Source of the DNA: an uncultured Eubacteriales bacterium
GTDB lineage: Bacteria; Bacillota; Clostridia; Oscillospirales; CAG-272
Direction: 5' to 3'
Length of the DNA: 19,080 nucleotides
Assembly: GCA_905187695.1 (NCBI GenBank)
Contig: CAJJIY010000025.1
Coordinates: forward strand, 1 to 19,080
The position numbers were made by a program, and so were the translations under genes. Positions 7,822 to 14,936 of this stretch are shown piece by piece. The notes under the pieces were generated by a model. The model made no database searches, was not told the DNA's origin, and worked only from the letters and a program-made list of their open reading frames with translations. The first letter of the stretch is position 1. Every line of letters begins with the position of its first letter.

Positions 7822-8106
7822 TTATTCTTCTCTCCGGAGCAAAATGACTCCTGCCGACACCGCGGCCGAGAGCATTTCCGGATCCTCGCAAAATGTTCGG
7901 TCAAGGAGCAGATAGATCTCTCCGCAACCGTATACCCGGCGATACTCCGAAGCCGCATATAATATCCATTCAAATTCTTCCCTTTCCCGGACGCGGAAAA
8001 GCAGATCCGGCCGCGGCAATGTGCGCAGGAACAGCATTTTCAAAAGCGCATAACCGCCGAAAACCGCGAAAAAGGAAAAAACGACATTCACTATGATCCA
8101 GAGCAT
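7822..8106 (-). CDS. Small membrane-anchored protein of unknown function
   Basis: A 94-residue protein I do not recognise. Residues about 1-23 form one hydrophobic segment (MLWIIVNVVFSFFAVFGGYALL), probably a membrane anchor. The rest is a soluble tail with a charged stretch (RVREREEFEWIL) and two cysteines (CGEIYLLLDRTFCED). It has the look of small inner-membrane proteins often found beside clostridial housekeeping genes, but no function can be given. The ribosome binding site is weak (GGGGTGG just before ATG 8106). It lies 45 nt after metK and 15 nt before recD2 on the same strand, so it is almost certainly in the same transcript; good packing and coding-like composition support a real gene. 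Confidence 0.75.
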   Translation of the reverse strand: MLWIIVNVVFSFFAVFGGYALLKMLFLRTLPRPDLLFRVREREEFEWILYAASEYRRVYGCGEIYLLLDRTFCEDPEMLSAAVSAGVILLRREE

Positions 8107-8117
8107 GAAACCACCCC

Positions 8118-8150
8118 ACGGGCAGTTTATGCACCAAAACTCTTTCCCGT
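8118..8150 (-). other. Intercistronic hairpin between metK and the small membrane protein gene
   Basis: ACGGG (8118-8122) pairs with CCCGT (8146-8150), and inner AGTTT (8124-8128) pairs with AAACT (8137-8141), making an imperfect hairpin that fills the gap after the metK stop. There is no U-tract, so RNA processing, stability or translation effects are more likely than termination. Confidence 0.45.
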
Positions 8151-8151
8151 C

Positions 8152-9339
8152 TCAGAGTAATTCTTTCCGGAGAATCGGCGCAAGGTCCAGTGCCTCCCAC
8201 GGAAGGTCAAGATCCTCCCGACCCATATGACCGTATGCGGCCACCTGCGCGTAAATCGGACGGCGCAGATTGAATCGCCGGATGATCGCGGCCGGGCGAA
8301 GGTCAAAATGAGCAAGAAAAGCCGCTTCAATGGCCGATTCCGGCACACGCCCCGTGCCGAAAGTATCCACCATCACCGAAACCGGGCGCGCCACGCCGAT
8401 GGCATAGGCCACCTGCACCTCGCACCGGTCGGCAAGACCGGCGGCCACCACATTCTTGGCCAGATACCGGGCGGCGTAACTGGCGGAACGGTCCACCTTG
8501 GTCGGATCTTTTCCCGAAAAAGCGCCGCCGCCATGACGGGCATAACCGCCGTAGGTATCCACAATGATCTTGCGACCGGTCAGACCGGTATCGCCCGCAG
8601 GACCGCCCACTACAAAACGGCCGGTCGGATTGACATAAATTTTGGTATGCTTGTCCATCAGTTCCGCCGGAATGGTCGGTTCGATCACTTCTTTGATCAT
8701 ATCCGCACGGATCTGCGAAAGCTCAACCGTGGGAGCGTGTTGCGTGGAAATAACCACCGTGTCTACACGCGCCGGAACACCGTTTTGATATTCCACCGTC
8801 ACCTGTGTTTTTCCGTCCGGGCGCAGATAATCTAGAAGTCCTTCCTTGCGGACGGCCGTAAGGCGCAACACCAGCTTGTGCGAAAGCGAAATCGGCAGGG
8901 GCATCAGTTCCTTGGTTTCGTTGCAGGCATAGCCAAACATCAGTCCCTGGTCACCGGCACCAGTGTCAAGGTCATCGGTCATTTCCCCTTCCTTGGACTC
9001 CAAGGACTTGTCCACACCCAACGCAATATCCGGAGACTGCTCGTGAATAGAGCTGATTACGGCGCAACTGTCGCAGTCAAAACCGTATTTGGCACGGTCA
9101 TAGCCGATCTCACGCACCGTTTCACGCACGATCGTTTGAATGTCCACATAGGCATTTGTGGTGATCTCTCCCATTACGCAAACAAGGCCGGTGGTGCAGA
9201 AAGTTTCGCAGGCTACCCGCGCCATCGGATCTTTGGCAAGAATGGCATCAAGAATCGAATCCGAAATCTTATCGCAGATTTTATCCGGATGGCCCTCGGT
9301 TACGGATTCGGATGTGAACAGCATTTTTTTGTCTTCCAT
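8152..9339 (-). CDS. metK: S-adenosylmethionine synthetase (methionine adenosyltransferase)
   Basis: A 395-residue enzyme that makes S-adenosylmethionine from ATP and methionine in the cytoplasm. Signatures: SVTEGHPDKICDKISDSILD (12-31), GAGDQGLMFGYA (127-138) for the ATP site, and the phosphate loop GGGAFSGKDPTKVDRS (270-285). Length and full three-domain order are normal. The frame is open to 9396, but ATG 9339 is chosen because GGAGG lies 5 nt upstream, it starts directly before the conserved core, and the extra codons would fall in the riboswitch terminator. It is the first gene of a transcript that continues with a small membrane protein, recD2 and comF, and is controlled by the SAM-sensing leader upstream. 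Confidence 0.98.
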   Translation of the reverse strand: MEDKKMLFTSESVTEGHPDKICDKISDSILDAILAKDPMARVACETFCTTGLVCVMGEITTNAYVDIQTIVRETVREIGYDRAKYGFDCDSCAVISSIHEQSPDIALGVDKSLESKEGEMTDDLDTGAGDQGLMFGYACNETKELMPLPISLSHKLVLRLTAVRKEGLLDYLRPDGKTQVTVEYQNGVPARVDTVVISTQHAPTVELSQIRADMIKEVIEPTIPAELMDKHTKIYVNPTGRFVVGGPAGDTGLTGRKIIVDTYGGYARHGGGAFSGKDPTKVDRSASYAARYLAKNVVAAGLADRCEVQVAYAIGVARPVSVMVDTFGTGRVPESAIEAAFLAHFDLRPAAIIRRFNLRRPIYAQVAAYGHMGREDLDLPWEALDLAPILRKELL

Positions 9340-9351
9340 AAATTCCTCCAT

Positions 9352-9376
9352 AAAAAAATCCCCTCGCGGCGAGGGG
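9352..9376 (-). terminator. Riboswitch-controlled terminator in the metK leader
   Basis: CCCCTCG (9360-9366) pairs with CGAGGGG (9370-9376) around a 3-nt loop; on the minus strand this is followed by A and then seven U residues, ending right before the metK ribosome binding site. Its position after the SAM-I aptamer identifies it as the expression platform. Confidence 0.9.
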
Positions 9377-9391
9377 ACGACAGACCGTGTA

Positions 9392-9473
9392 ATCATCTCC
9401 CAGGATTTAGCACCTTGCCGCGGCAGGTTGCTGTAGGTTCAACGGGCACAGTCCCTCGCCTACTCTTGATGAT
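9392..9473 (-). promoter_or_regulatory. SAM-I (S-box) riboswitch aptamer
   Basis: The minus-strand leader carries the S-box core: ATCAAGAG near its 5' end, GAGGGACTGTGCCC, a GAACCTACAGCAACC segment and AAGGTGCTAAATCC. P1 is formed by ATCATC (minus strand 9473-9468) and GATGAT (9397-9392); P2 by GTAGG with CCTAC; P3 is a short GC helix. SAM binding would stabilise P1 and favour the terminator just downstream, lowering metK expression when SAM is plentiful. P3 and especially P4 are unusually short, giving about 82 nt against a usual length of over 100. Confidence 0.93.
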
Positions 9474-9483
9474 GTTTGAGATT

Positions 9484-9512
9484 ATTATATCATATTTCAT
9501 AGCACATTGCAA
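9484..9512 (-). promoter_or_regulatory. Sigma-A promoter of the metK leader
   Basis: TTGCAA (9512-9507), 17 bp, then consensus TATAAT (9489-9484) on the minus strand. The expected start lies just upstream of the P1 strand of the SAM-I aptamer. Confidence 0.9.
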
Positions 9513-9540
9513 GAGGGTTTTCGGATAATTCACAGAATTG

Positions 9541-9568
9541 AAAAGAGATCGCCGCGGCGATCTCTTTT
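9541..9568 (-). terminator. Terminator of the ribU unit
   Basis: AAAAGAGATCGC (9541-9552) pairs perfectly with GCGATCTCTTTT (9557-9568) around a short GC-rich loop. It lies 5 nt after the export protein gene and ends in UUUU on the minus strand; the symmetric sequence could also work on the plus strand. Confidence 0.85.
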
Positions 9569-9573
9569 TCGGG

Positions 9574-10077
9574 TTATTGAAAAATTCTGAATGCGGCCAC
9601 TACGCCGTAAGAGGCCAGCGTCATCACGGCACCGGCAATCAATACGCCGATAAAAGCCGAGAGAAGCGCGTGACGGAATTTCATGCCGATAGTAGCCGCC
9701 ACCAGCGAGCCCGTCCATGCGCCGGTCATCGGAAGCGGAATTGCTACAAACAACGCAACGCCCCAAAAGGAATATTTTTCGATTTTTTCCCGGTTTTTTT
9801 CGGCCTTTCGGGTCAGCCAATCCCCTATTTTAGCAAAGAAACGAATGCGTGACTTCTGCATCCATTCAATGATTTTCCGGATAAAAAGCAGAATTAACGG
9901 AACCGGGATCATATTTCCCAGCACCGAAAGCAGGTAATTCTGCCACCAGGGCAACTCCAAAAATGCGCCGAGCGGAATGGAACCGCGCAATTCGATAATC
10001 GGGAGCATCGCGCAAAAAAGAACCCCCCAGTGCGCCCCTAGCGTTTCAACAAAAAATGTTTTGATGGCTTCGATCAT
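9574..10077 (-). CDS. Small multi-drug export family protein (COG2426-like)
   Basis: A 167-residue integral membrane protein resembling the Sm_multidrug_ex family (PF06695/COG2426). Its family signature is a conserved acidic-proline segment near the first helix, MLPIIELRGSIPLGAF (24-39). A second half carries VALFVAIPLPMTGAWTGSLVA (about 107-128) and ends in hydrophobic helices (IGVLIAGAVMTLASYGVVAA). A basic, charged loop lies between (RKIIEWMQKSRIRFFAKIGDW). The family name implies drug export, but the transported substrate is not established. Start: GGAGG lies 7 nt before ATG 10077. It follows ribU by 30 nt with no terminator between, so it is expressed from the FMN-controlled transcript, which raises the possibility of a flavin-related substrate (inference). 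Confidence 0.85.
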   Translation of the reverse strand: MIEAIKTFFVETLGAHWGVLFCAMLPIIELRGSIPLGAFLELPWWQNYLLSVLGNMIPVPLILLFIRKIIEWMQKSRIRFFAKIGDWLTRKAEKNREKIEKYSFWGVALFVAIPLPMTGAWTGSLVAATIGMKFRHALLSAFIGVLIAGAVMTLASYGVVAAFRIFQ

Positions 10078-10107
10078 ATATTTTCCTCCGCGACCGCAGA
10101 AGACAGG

Positions 10108-10704
10108 TCAACTCCTGCCGTGTATCAGCGGCGAAATGCGTTTGTATACAAGAAAAGTAAGCAAAGTATCCAGCATTCCCTTCAAAAAAGTAAACGGCAC
10201 ATTGAAAACAAGCAAACACCAGAAAAGCCCGTTTACGGAAGGAAAAATGGCCTGATACATTCCGATAATGGCGTCAATCGGCAAAAAATTTGCGTAAATC
10301 GGATAGGTCACAAAATAATTGAGCGGCAGGCTGAGAAGCGCCATGAAAAGCGAGCCGCACAGTGAAGAAAGAAAAGCCGCCCGGCGATTGTGCCGGAACC
10401 GATAAACGATGCCGGCCGGCAGGACAAAGGCCACGCCCAAAAGAAAATTGGACAGTTCCCCAACGCCGCCCGTCGCGGAAAGAGGGAGATGAATGAGATT
10501 TTTAACGAGACATACCGATACGCCGGAAATCGGTCCCATGGAAAAGGCGGCAATCAACGCCGGAAATTCCGAAAAATCCAGTTTGATAAAATTCGGCATA
10601 AACGGCACGCTGAATTCCAGCAACATGAGTACGGTAGCGAAAGCCGAAAGAATGGCCGTTACAGTCAGATAACGAATGCGAAAATGATTATTTTGGTTGA
10701 TCAT
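10108..10704 (-). CDS. ribU: ECF transporter substrate-binding subunit, riboflavin type (RibU)
   Basis: A 198-residue membrane S-component that binds riboflavin and works with a shared energising module (EcfT plus the EcfA ATPases, not encoded here). Several hydrophobic helices are visible. Family motifs include FIKLDFSEFPALIAAFSMGP (39-58), VCLVKNLIHLPLS (64-76) and GGVGELSNFLLGVAF (79-93), as in Firmicute RibU. The FMN riboswitch directly upstream independently supports riboflavin as substrate. Start: GGAGG lies 7 nt before ATG 10704. The ribosome binding site is buried in a small hairpin (10713-10729), a possible second level of control. Confidence 0.93.
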   Translation of the reverse strand: MINQNNHFRIRYLTVTAILSAFATVLMLLEFSVPFMPNFIKLDFSEFPALIAAFSMGPISGVSVCLVKNLIHLPLSATGGVGELSNFLLGVAFVLPAGIVYRFRHNRRAAFLSSLCGSLFMALLSLPLNYFVTYPIYANFLPIDAIIGMYQAIFPSVNGLFWCLLVFNVPFTFLKGMLDTLLTFLVYKRISPLIHGRS

Positions 10705-10712
10705 AAAAGAAC

Positions 10713-10729
10713 CTCCGAAAAATTCGGAG
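10713..10729 (-). promoter_or_regulatory. ribU: Shine-Dalgarno-masking hairpin of ribU
   Basis: On the minus strand CTCCGAA (10729-10723) pairs with TTCGGAG (10719-10713) around a 3-nt loop. The 3' arm contains most of the ribU Shine-Dalgarno GGAGG (10716-10712), so the helix would hinder translation. It begins at the end of the riboswitch terminator U-tract. Confidence 0.6.
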
Positions 10730-10730
10730 A

Positions 10731-10765
10731 AAAAGAAAACCCGCGACCGGGAAACGGTCTGCGGG
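10731..10765 (-). terminator. Terminator of the FMN riboswitch expression platform
   Basis: Minus-strand CCCGCAGACCG (10765-10755) pairs with CGGTCGCGGG (10749-10740) with one bulged A and a 5-nt loop, followed by UUUUCUUUUU. A smaller hairpin, GGGC/GCCC at 10772-10788, lies between it and the aptamer. Confidence 0.88.
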
Positions 10766-10796
10766 GCAATGCGGGCATAATACGCCCGTCTTTTCC

Positions 10797-10923
10797 TTTT
10801 CTCATCCGGACTTTACCGTCGGTCAGAGAGTTGCACTCTGTCGGCGCCTTTCGGCGTTCGCGGACTGTTACGGAGCACCGTAATTCACCGCCGGTATGGA
10901 ATTTCACCAATCCCCAAAGAAAA
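10797..10923 (-). promoter_or_regulatory. FMN riboswitch (RFN element)
   Basis: The minus strand shows the RFN core in order: GGGGATTGGTGAAATTCC, ATACCGGCGGT, AGTCCGCGA, GACCGACGGTAAAGTCCGG and ATGAGAAAAGG. P1 is formed by TTTTCTT (10923-10917) with GAGAAAA (10803-10797). FMN binding is expected to lower expression of the riboflavin uptake gene ribU and the export gene after it. No convincing promoter lies directly upstream: the aptamer begins 26 nt after the hairpin at the end of tuf. Confidence 0.96.
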
Positions 10924-10949
10924 TATGAAAGCGGATGGCCTGACCGTAA

Positions 10950-10976
10950 CATCCGAGGGGCAAAGCCCCTCGGATG
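10950..10976 (-). terminator. GC-rich hairpin at the end of the str operon
   Basis: CATCCGAGGGGC (10950-10961) pairs perfectly over 12 bp with GCCCCTCGGATG (10965-10976) around AAA, 20 nt after the tuf stop. It is followed on the minus strand by TTACGG, not a U-tract, so it may act as a leaky terminator or as a 3'-end stabiliser. Confidence 0.55.
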
Positions 10977-10996
10977 AAACAGATTCAGCTCTGTAA

Positions 10997-12202
10997 TCAG
11001 GCAAGAATCTTGGAAACGACGCCGGAACCAACGGTTCTGCCACCCTCACGGATAGCGAAACGCAGACCCTCTTCGCAAGCGATGGGGGTGATGAGTTCGA
11101 CGGTCATATCCACATTATCACCGGGACGGCACATTTCAACGCCTTCAGGCAGAGAAATGGTACCGGTCACATCGGTGGTACGGAAGTAGAACTGCGGACG
11201 GTAGCCGGCAAAGAAGGGCTTGGAACGGCCGCCTTCCTTTTCGGTCAGCACATACACATGGCCGACAAACTTGGTGTGAGGATGGACGGAACCAACCTTG
11301 CACAGCACCTGGCCACGCTCGATCTCGTCCTTGGCAATACCACGGAGCAGAGCGCCGATGTTGTCGCCGGCCTCAGCCTGAGGAAGCAGTTTGTGGAACA
11401 TTTCCACACCAGTCACGGTGGTCTGTTTTCTCTCGGTGGTCAGACCGATGATCTCAACCACATCGCCAACCTTCACAGTGCCGCGCTCCACACGACCGGT
11501 AGCCACAGTGCCACGGCCGGAGATCGAGAACACATCCTCGACAGGCATCAGGAAAGGCAGGTTAGACTGACGCTCAGGGGTGGGAATGTAGGAGTCAACA
11601 GCGTCCATCAGCTCATGAATGCACTTGTACTCAGGAGCGTTCGGATCGGTGCTGGTGGACTCCAGAGCCTCGCGGGCAGAGCCACGGATGATCGGCACAT
11701 CGTCGCCGGGGAAATCGTAGGAAGAAAGAAGATCACGGATCTCCATTTCAACCAGATCAAGCAGTTCGGGGTCGTCCACCAGGTCGGTCTTGTTCATGAA
11801 GACAACGATGGCAGGCACGCCCACCTGACGGGCAAGCAGCACATGCTCGCGGGTCTGCTGAAGAGGACCATCGGTAGCGGCAACCACAAGGATAGCGCCG
11901 TCCATCTGAGCAGCACCGGTGATCATGTTCTTCACATAGTCAGCGTGGCCGGGGCAGTCCACGTGCGCGTAGTGACGGTTGGCAGTTTCGTACTCAACAT
12001 GACGGGTGTTGATTGTGATACCTCTTGCCTTCTCTTCGGGAGCGTTGTCGATCTGGTCATAAGCCAGGAACTCGATCTTGCCGTTGCTGAGAGACAGCAC
12101 TTTGGTAATGGCCGCGGTCAGAGTGGTCTTACCGTGGTCAACATGACCGATGGTACCAATGTTAACATGGGGTTTCGTTCTTTCGAATGTTTCCTTTCCC
12201 AT
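10997..12202 (-). CDS. tuf: Translation elongation factor EF-Tu
   Basis: A 401-residue GTPase that carries aminoacyl-tRNA to the ribosome. GTP-binding motifs: GHVDHGKTT (19-27), RGITINT (60-66), DCPGH (82-86) and NKTD (137-140), followed by the domain II and III signatures VFSISGRGTVATGR and YRPQFYFRTTDVTG. The length is normal for Firmicutes. Start: GGAGG lies 9 nt before ATG 12202. It is the last gene of the str operon, 42 nt after fusA, with a hairpin after its stop. One oddity: the usually conserved GPMPQTREH segment reads GPLQQTREH (112-120), losing a proline. Confidence 0.98.
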   Translation of the reverse strand: MGKETFERTKPHVNIGTIGHVDHGKTTLTAAITKVLSLSNGKIEFLAYDQIDNAPEEKARGITINTRHVEYETANRHYAHVDCPGHADYVKNMITGAAQMDGAILVVAATDGPLQQTREHVLLARQVGVPAIVVFMNKTDLVDDPELLDLVEMEIRDLLSSYDFPGDDVPIIRGSAREALESTSTDPNAPEYKCIHELMDAVDSYIPTPERQSNLPFLMPVEDVFSISGRGTVATGRVERGTVKVGDVVEIIGLTTERKQTTVTGVEMFHKLLPQAEAGDNIGALLRGIAKDEIERGQVLCKVGSVHPHTKFVGHVYVLTEKEGGRSKPFFAGYRPQFYFRTTDVTGTISLPEGVEMCRPGDNVDMTVELITPIACEEGLRFAIREGGRTVGSGVVSKILA

Positions 12203-12244
12203 TTTGAGAATCCTCCATAAAAAATATTTTTTAGTTTAAATAAA

Positions 12245-14368
12245 TCAGTTGCCCTTGTTGCGCTTGGTGACGATTTCTTCCTGAATGGACTTCGGCACCT
12301 CGGCAAAGTGGCTGGGCTCCATCGCGTAAACGCCACGGCCCTGCGTCTTGGAGCGCAAATCGGTTGCGTAACCGAACATATTGGCCAACGGCACGAATGC
12401 ATGAATCTCGGTGGCACCGTTGCCGGGTTCCATCGACTGAATCTGTCCGCGACGGCTGTTGAAGTCGCCGATGACATCGCCCAGATAATCGTCCGGAACA
12501 GTGGTCGTCACTTTCATGATCGGCTCGGTCAGAACCGGATCCGCTTTCCGCATAGCTTCCTTCACCGCCATGGAACCGGCAATCTTGAAGGCCATTTCGG
12601 AAGAGTCCACTTCGTGATAAGAACCGTCATAAAGGGTGACCTTGATATCCACCACATTGTAACCGGCCAGCACACCGCTCTGCAGAGCGCCCTGCACACC
12701 GGCATCCACCGCGGGAATGAATTCCTTCGGGATGGAACCGCCGGTCACGGCATTGATAAATTCGTAACCCTTGCCAGGCTCGTTGGGCTCGACAATCATC
12801 TTGACATGACCGTACTGACCCGAACCGCCGCTCTGACGCTTGTACTTGGTCTCCTGATCCACTTTCTTGCGGATGGTTTCCTTGTACGCGACCTGCGGCG
12901 CACCGATGTTGGCTTCCACCTTGAATTCGCGAAGCAGTCTGTCCACGATGATTTCCAGGTGGAGCTCGCCCATACCGGCAATAATGGTCTGACCGGTTTC
13001 CTCATCCGTATAGGTGCGGAAAGTCGGATCTTCTTCTGCCAGTTTGGCCAGCGCGATGCCCATCTTTTCCTGACCGGCTTTGGTCTTGGGCTCAATGGCC
13101 ACACGGATAACAGGTTCCGGGAAGACCATCGATTCCAGAATGATGGGGGCTTTTTCATCGCAGAAAGTATCGCCGGTGGTGGTGTTCTTCACGCCGACCA
13201 CAGCCGCAATATCGCCGCTGTAGCAGGTGTCGATATCCTGCCGGTTGTTGGCGTGCATCTGCAGAATACGGCCGAAACGCTCGCGGGTTCCCTTGGTGGA
13301 GTTATACACCGTGGTACCGGCCGATACCGTACCGGAATACACGCGGAAGAAGCAGAGCTTTCCGACAAACGGGTCGGTCATAATCTTGAACGCCAACGCG
13401 GAGAAAGGCGCGTTGTCGTCCGCCGGGCGATGATCCTCTTCCTCGGTTTCGGGATTCACACCCTTGATCGGGGGGATATCGAGCGGAGAAGGCATATAGT
13501 CCACAACCGCATCCAGCAGTTTCTGGACGCCTTTGTTCTTGTAAGAAGTACCGCAGATGACCGGAACAATCTCATTGGAGATTGTGGCCTTCCGCAGCGC
13601 GGCCTTCAGTTCGGGAACCGTGATTTCCTCATCGTTGAGGTACTTGTCCATGAGGGCGTCATCGGTCGATGCGATGGCTTCCACCATGGCGGCACGGTAT
13701 TCCTTTGCCTTTTCCAGCATATCTTCCGGGATCGGCTCCACGCGCATATCCTTGCCAAGGTCGTCATAGTACACATCGGCTTCCATATTCATGAGGTCGA
13801 TATTGCCACGGAAAGTAGCTTCCGAGCCGATCGGCAACTGAATCGGAACTGCGTTTGCGTGCAGACGGTCCTTCATCATCTGGACCACACGATAGAAATT
13901 GGCGCCGTTGATATCCATCTTGTTGACATAGGCCATACGCGGCACATGATACTTGTCCGCCTGTCTCCAAACGGTCTCGGACTGGGGTTCCACGCCGCCT
14001 TTGGCGCAGAAAACCGTCACAGAACCGTCCAGCACACGGAGCGAACGCTCCACCTCAACGGTGAAGTCCACATGGCCGGGGGTGTCAATGATGTTGATAC
14101 GGCAGGTATTTTTCTTGGCTTCCGCCGGGTCATTGTGCGTGGTGGTGTGCGCCCAGTAGCAGGTGGTGGCAGCAGAAGTGATGGTGATACCACGCTCCTG
14201 CTCCTGCACCATCCAGTCCATGGTGGCGGCACCCTCGTGCACTTCACCAATCTTGTGGGTCTTGCCCGTGTAGAACAAAATCCGTTCGGTGGTGGTGGTT
14301 TTACCGGCGTCGATATGCGCCATGATACCGATATTGCGAGTCCGCTCAAGCGGATACTGTCTTCCCAT
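12245..14368 (-). CDS. fusA: Translation elongation factor EF-G
   Basis: A 707-residue translocation GTPase. Motifs: AHIDAGKTT (17-25), RGITITSAATTC (59-70), DTPGH (95-99) and NKMD (149-152), then full EF-G domains II-V, including the GGSGQYGHV-type segment of domain IV. An insert of about 15 residues (HTTTHNDPAEAKKNT) sits between TTCYW and RINIIDTPGH. Inserts here occur in many clostridial EF-G proteins, so it is a lineage marker rather than damage. Start: ATG 14368 gives the usual MGRQYPLERTRNIGIM N-terminus. A TTG two codons upstream (14374) is possible, because GAGG lies only 4 nt before it but 10 nt before the ATG. The gene is 15 nt from rpsG and 42 nt from tuf. Confidence 0.97.
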   Translation of the reverse strand: MGRQYPLERTRNIGIMAHIDAGKTTTTERILFYTGKTHKIGEVHEGAATMDWMVQEQERGITITSAATTCYWAHTTTHNDPAEAKKNTCRINIIDTPGHVDFTVEVERSLRVLDGSVTVFCAKGGVEPQSETVWRQADKYHVPRMAYVNKMDINGANFYRVVQMMKDRLHANAVPIQLPIGSEATFRGNIDLMNMEADVYYDDLGKDMRVEPIPEDMLEKAKEYRAAMVEAIASTDDALMDKYLNDEEITVPELKAALRKATISNEIVPVICGTSYKNKGVQKLLDAVVDYMPSPLDIPPIKGVNPETEEEDHRPADDNAPFSALAFKIMTDPFVGKLCFFRVYSGTVSAGTTVYNSTKGTRERFGRILQMHANNRQDIDTCYSGDIAAVVGVKNTTTGDTFCDEKAPIILESMVFPEPVIRVAIEPKTKAGQEKMGIALAKLAEEDPTFRTYTDEETGQTIIAGMGELHLEIIVDRLLREFKVEANIGAPQVAYKETIRKKVDQETKYKRQSGGSGQYGHVKMIVEPNEPGKGYEFINAVTGGSIPKEFIPAVDAGVQGALQSGVLAGYNVVDIKVTLYDGSYHEVDSSEMAFKIAGSMAVKEAMRKADPVLTEPIMKVTTTVPDDYLGDVIGDFNSRRGQIQSMEPGNGATEIHAFVPLANMFGYATDLRSKTQGRGVYAMEPSHFAEVPKSIQEEIVTKRNKGN

Positions 14369-14383
14369 TGTCAAGACACCTCA

Positions 14384-14854
14384 TCAATATCTGTAATGCG
14401 CGAAAGCCTTGTTGGCTTCCGCCATTCTGTGGGTCTCTTCTTTTTTCTTGAATGCGCCGCCCATGCTGTTCTTTGCGTCCATGATCTCGGCAGCCAGGCG
14501 TTCGGCCATGGTGCGTTCGCTCCGGGATCTTGCGTAAGAAATCAGCCAGCGCAGTCCGAGAGTCTGGCGGCGTTCCGCACGGACTTCCATCGGCACCTGA
14601 TAGGTCGAACCGCCAACACGGCGAGCCTTGACCTCCAGGACAGGCATTACATTTTCAAGAGCTTCGTTGAATACTTCCAGAGGACTCTGACCCAGCTTTT
14701 CCTCGATGGTGCTGAACGCATCATACACGATCTTCTGGGCAACTCCCTTCTTTCCGTCCTCCATGACATTGTTGATCAGCTTGGTGACCAGCTTGGAGTT
14801 ATAGAGCGGATCCGGGAGAACATCTCTCTTGGATACATTACCTCTTCTCGGCAC
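14384..14854 (-). CDS. rpsG: 30S ribosomal protein S7
   Basis: A 156-residue primary 16S rRNA-binding protein that nucleates the head of the small subunit. Conserved stretches: PRRGNVSKRDVLPDPLYNSK at the start, then VKARRVGGSTYQVP and RRQTLGLRWLISYAR. The frame opens at ATG 14872, but GTG 14854 is chosen: AAGGAGGG lies about 7 nt before it inside those extra codons, and it gives exactly the usual 156 residues. In E. coli S7 represses its own operon by binding the rpsL-rpsG gap. The 134-nt gap here carries one arm of a 15-bp inverted repeat, but direct homology to that site is not visible. Confidence 0.97.
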   Translation of the reverse strand: MPRRGNVSKRDVLPDPLYNSKLVTKLINNVMEDGKKGVAQKIVYDAFSTIEEKLGQSPLEVFNEALENVMPVLEVKARRVGGSTYQVPMEVRAERRQTLGLRWLISYARSRSERTMAERLAAEIMDAKNSMGGAFKKKEETHRMAEANKAFAHYRY

Positions 14855-14936
14855 TTTACTTCCCTCCTTCATTAAAAATATGATCTCATCGGTACTCGAA
14901 ATTTCTTTCGTCAGCGCTCGTCGAAGGCAAAAGGCA

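Noticed and set aside
9340..9396. Upstream in-frame ATG for metK
   Set aside because: It lies in the riboswitch terminator region, and the family N-terminus begins at 9339 with GGAGG just upstream.
14855..14872. ATG start for rpsG at 14872
   Set aside because: The extra codons contain the AAGGAGGG ribosome binding site; GTG 14854 gives the standard 156 residues.
12308..14875. Very long plus-strand open frame opposite fusA and rpsG
   Set aside because: It mirrors conserved EF-G and S7 coding sequence; the translation is rich in His, Arg and Gly with no recognisable domain, a typical antisense shadow of GC-biased codons.
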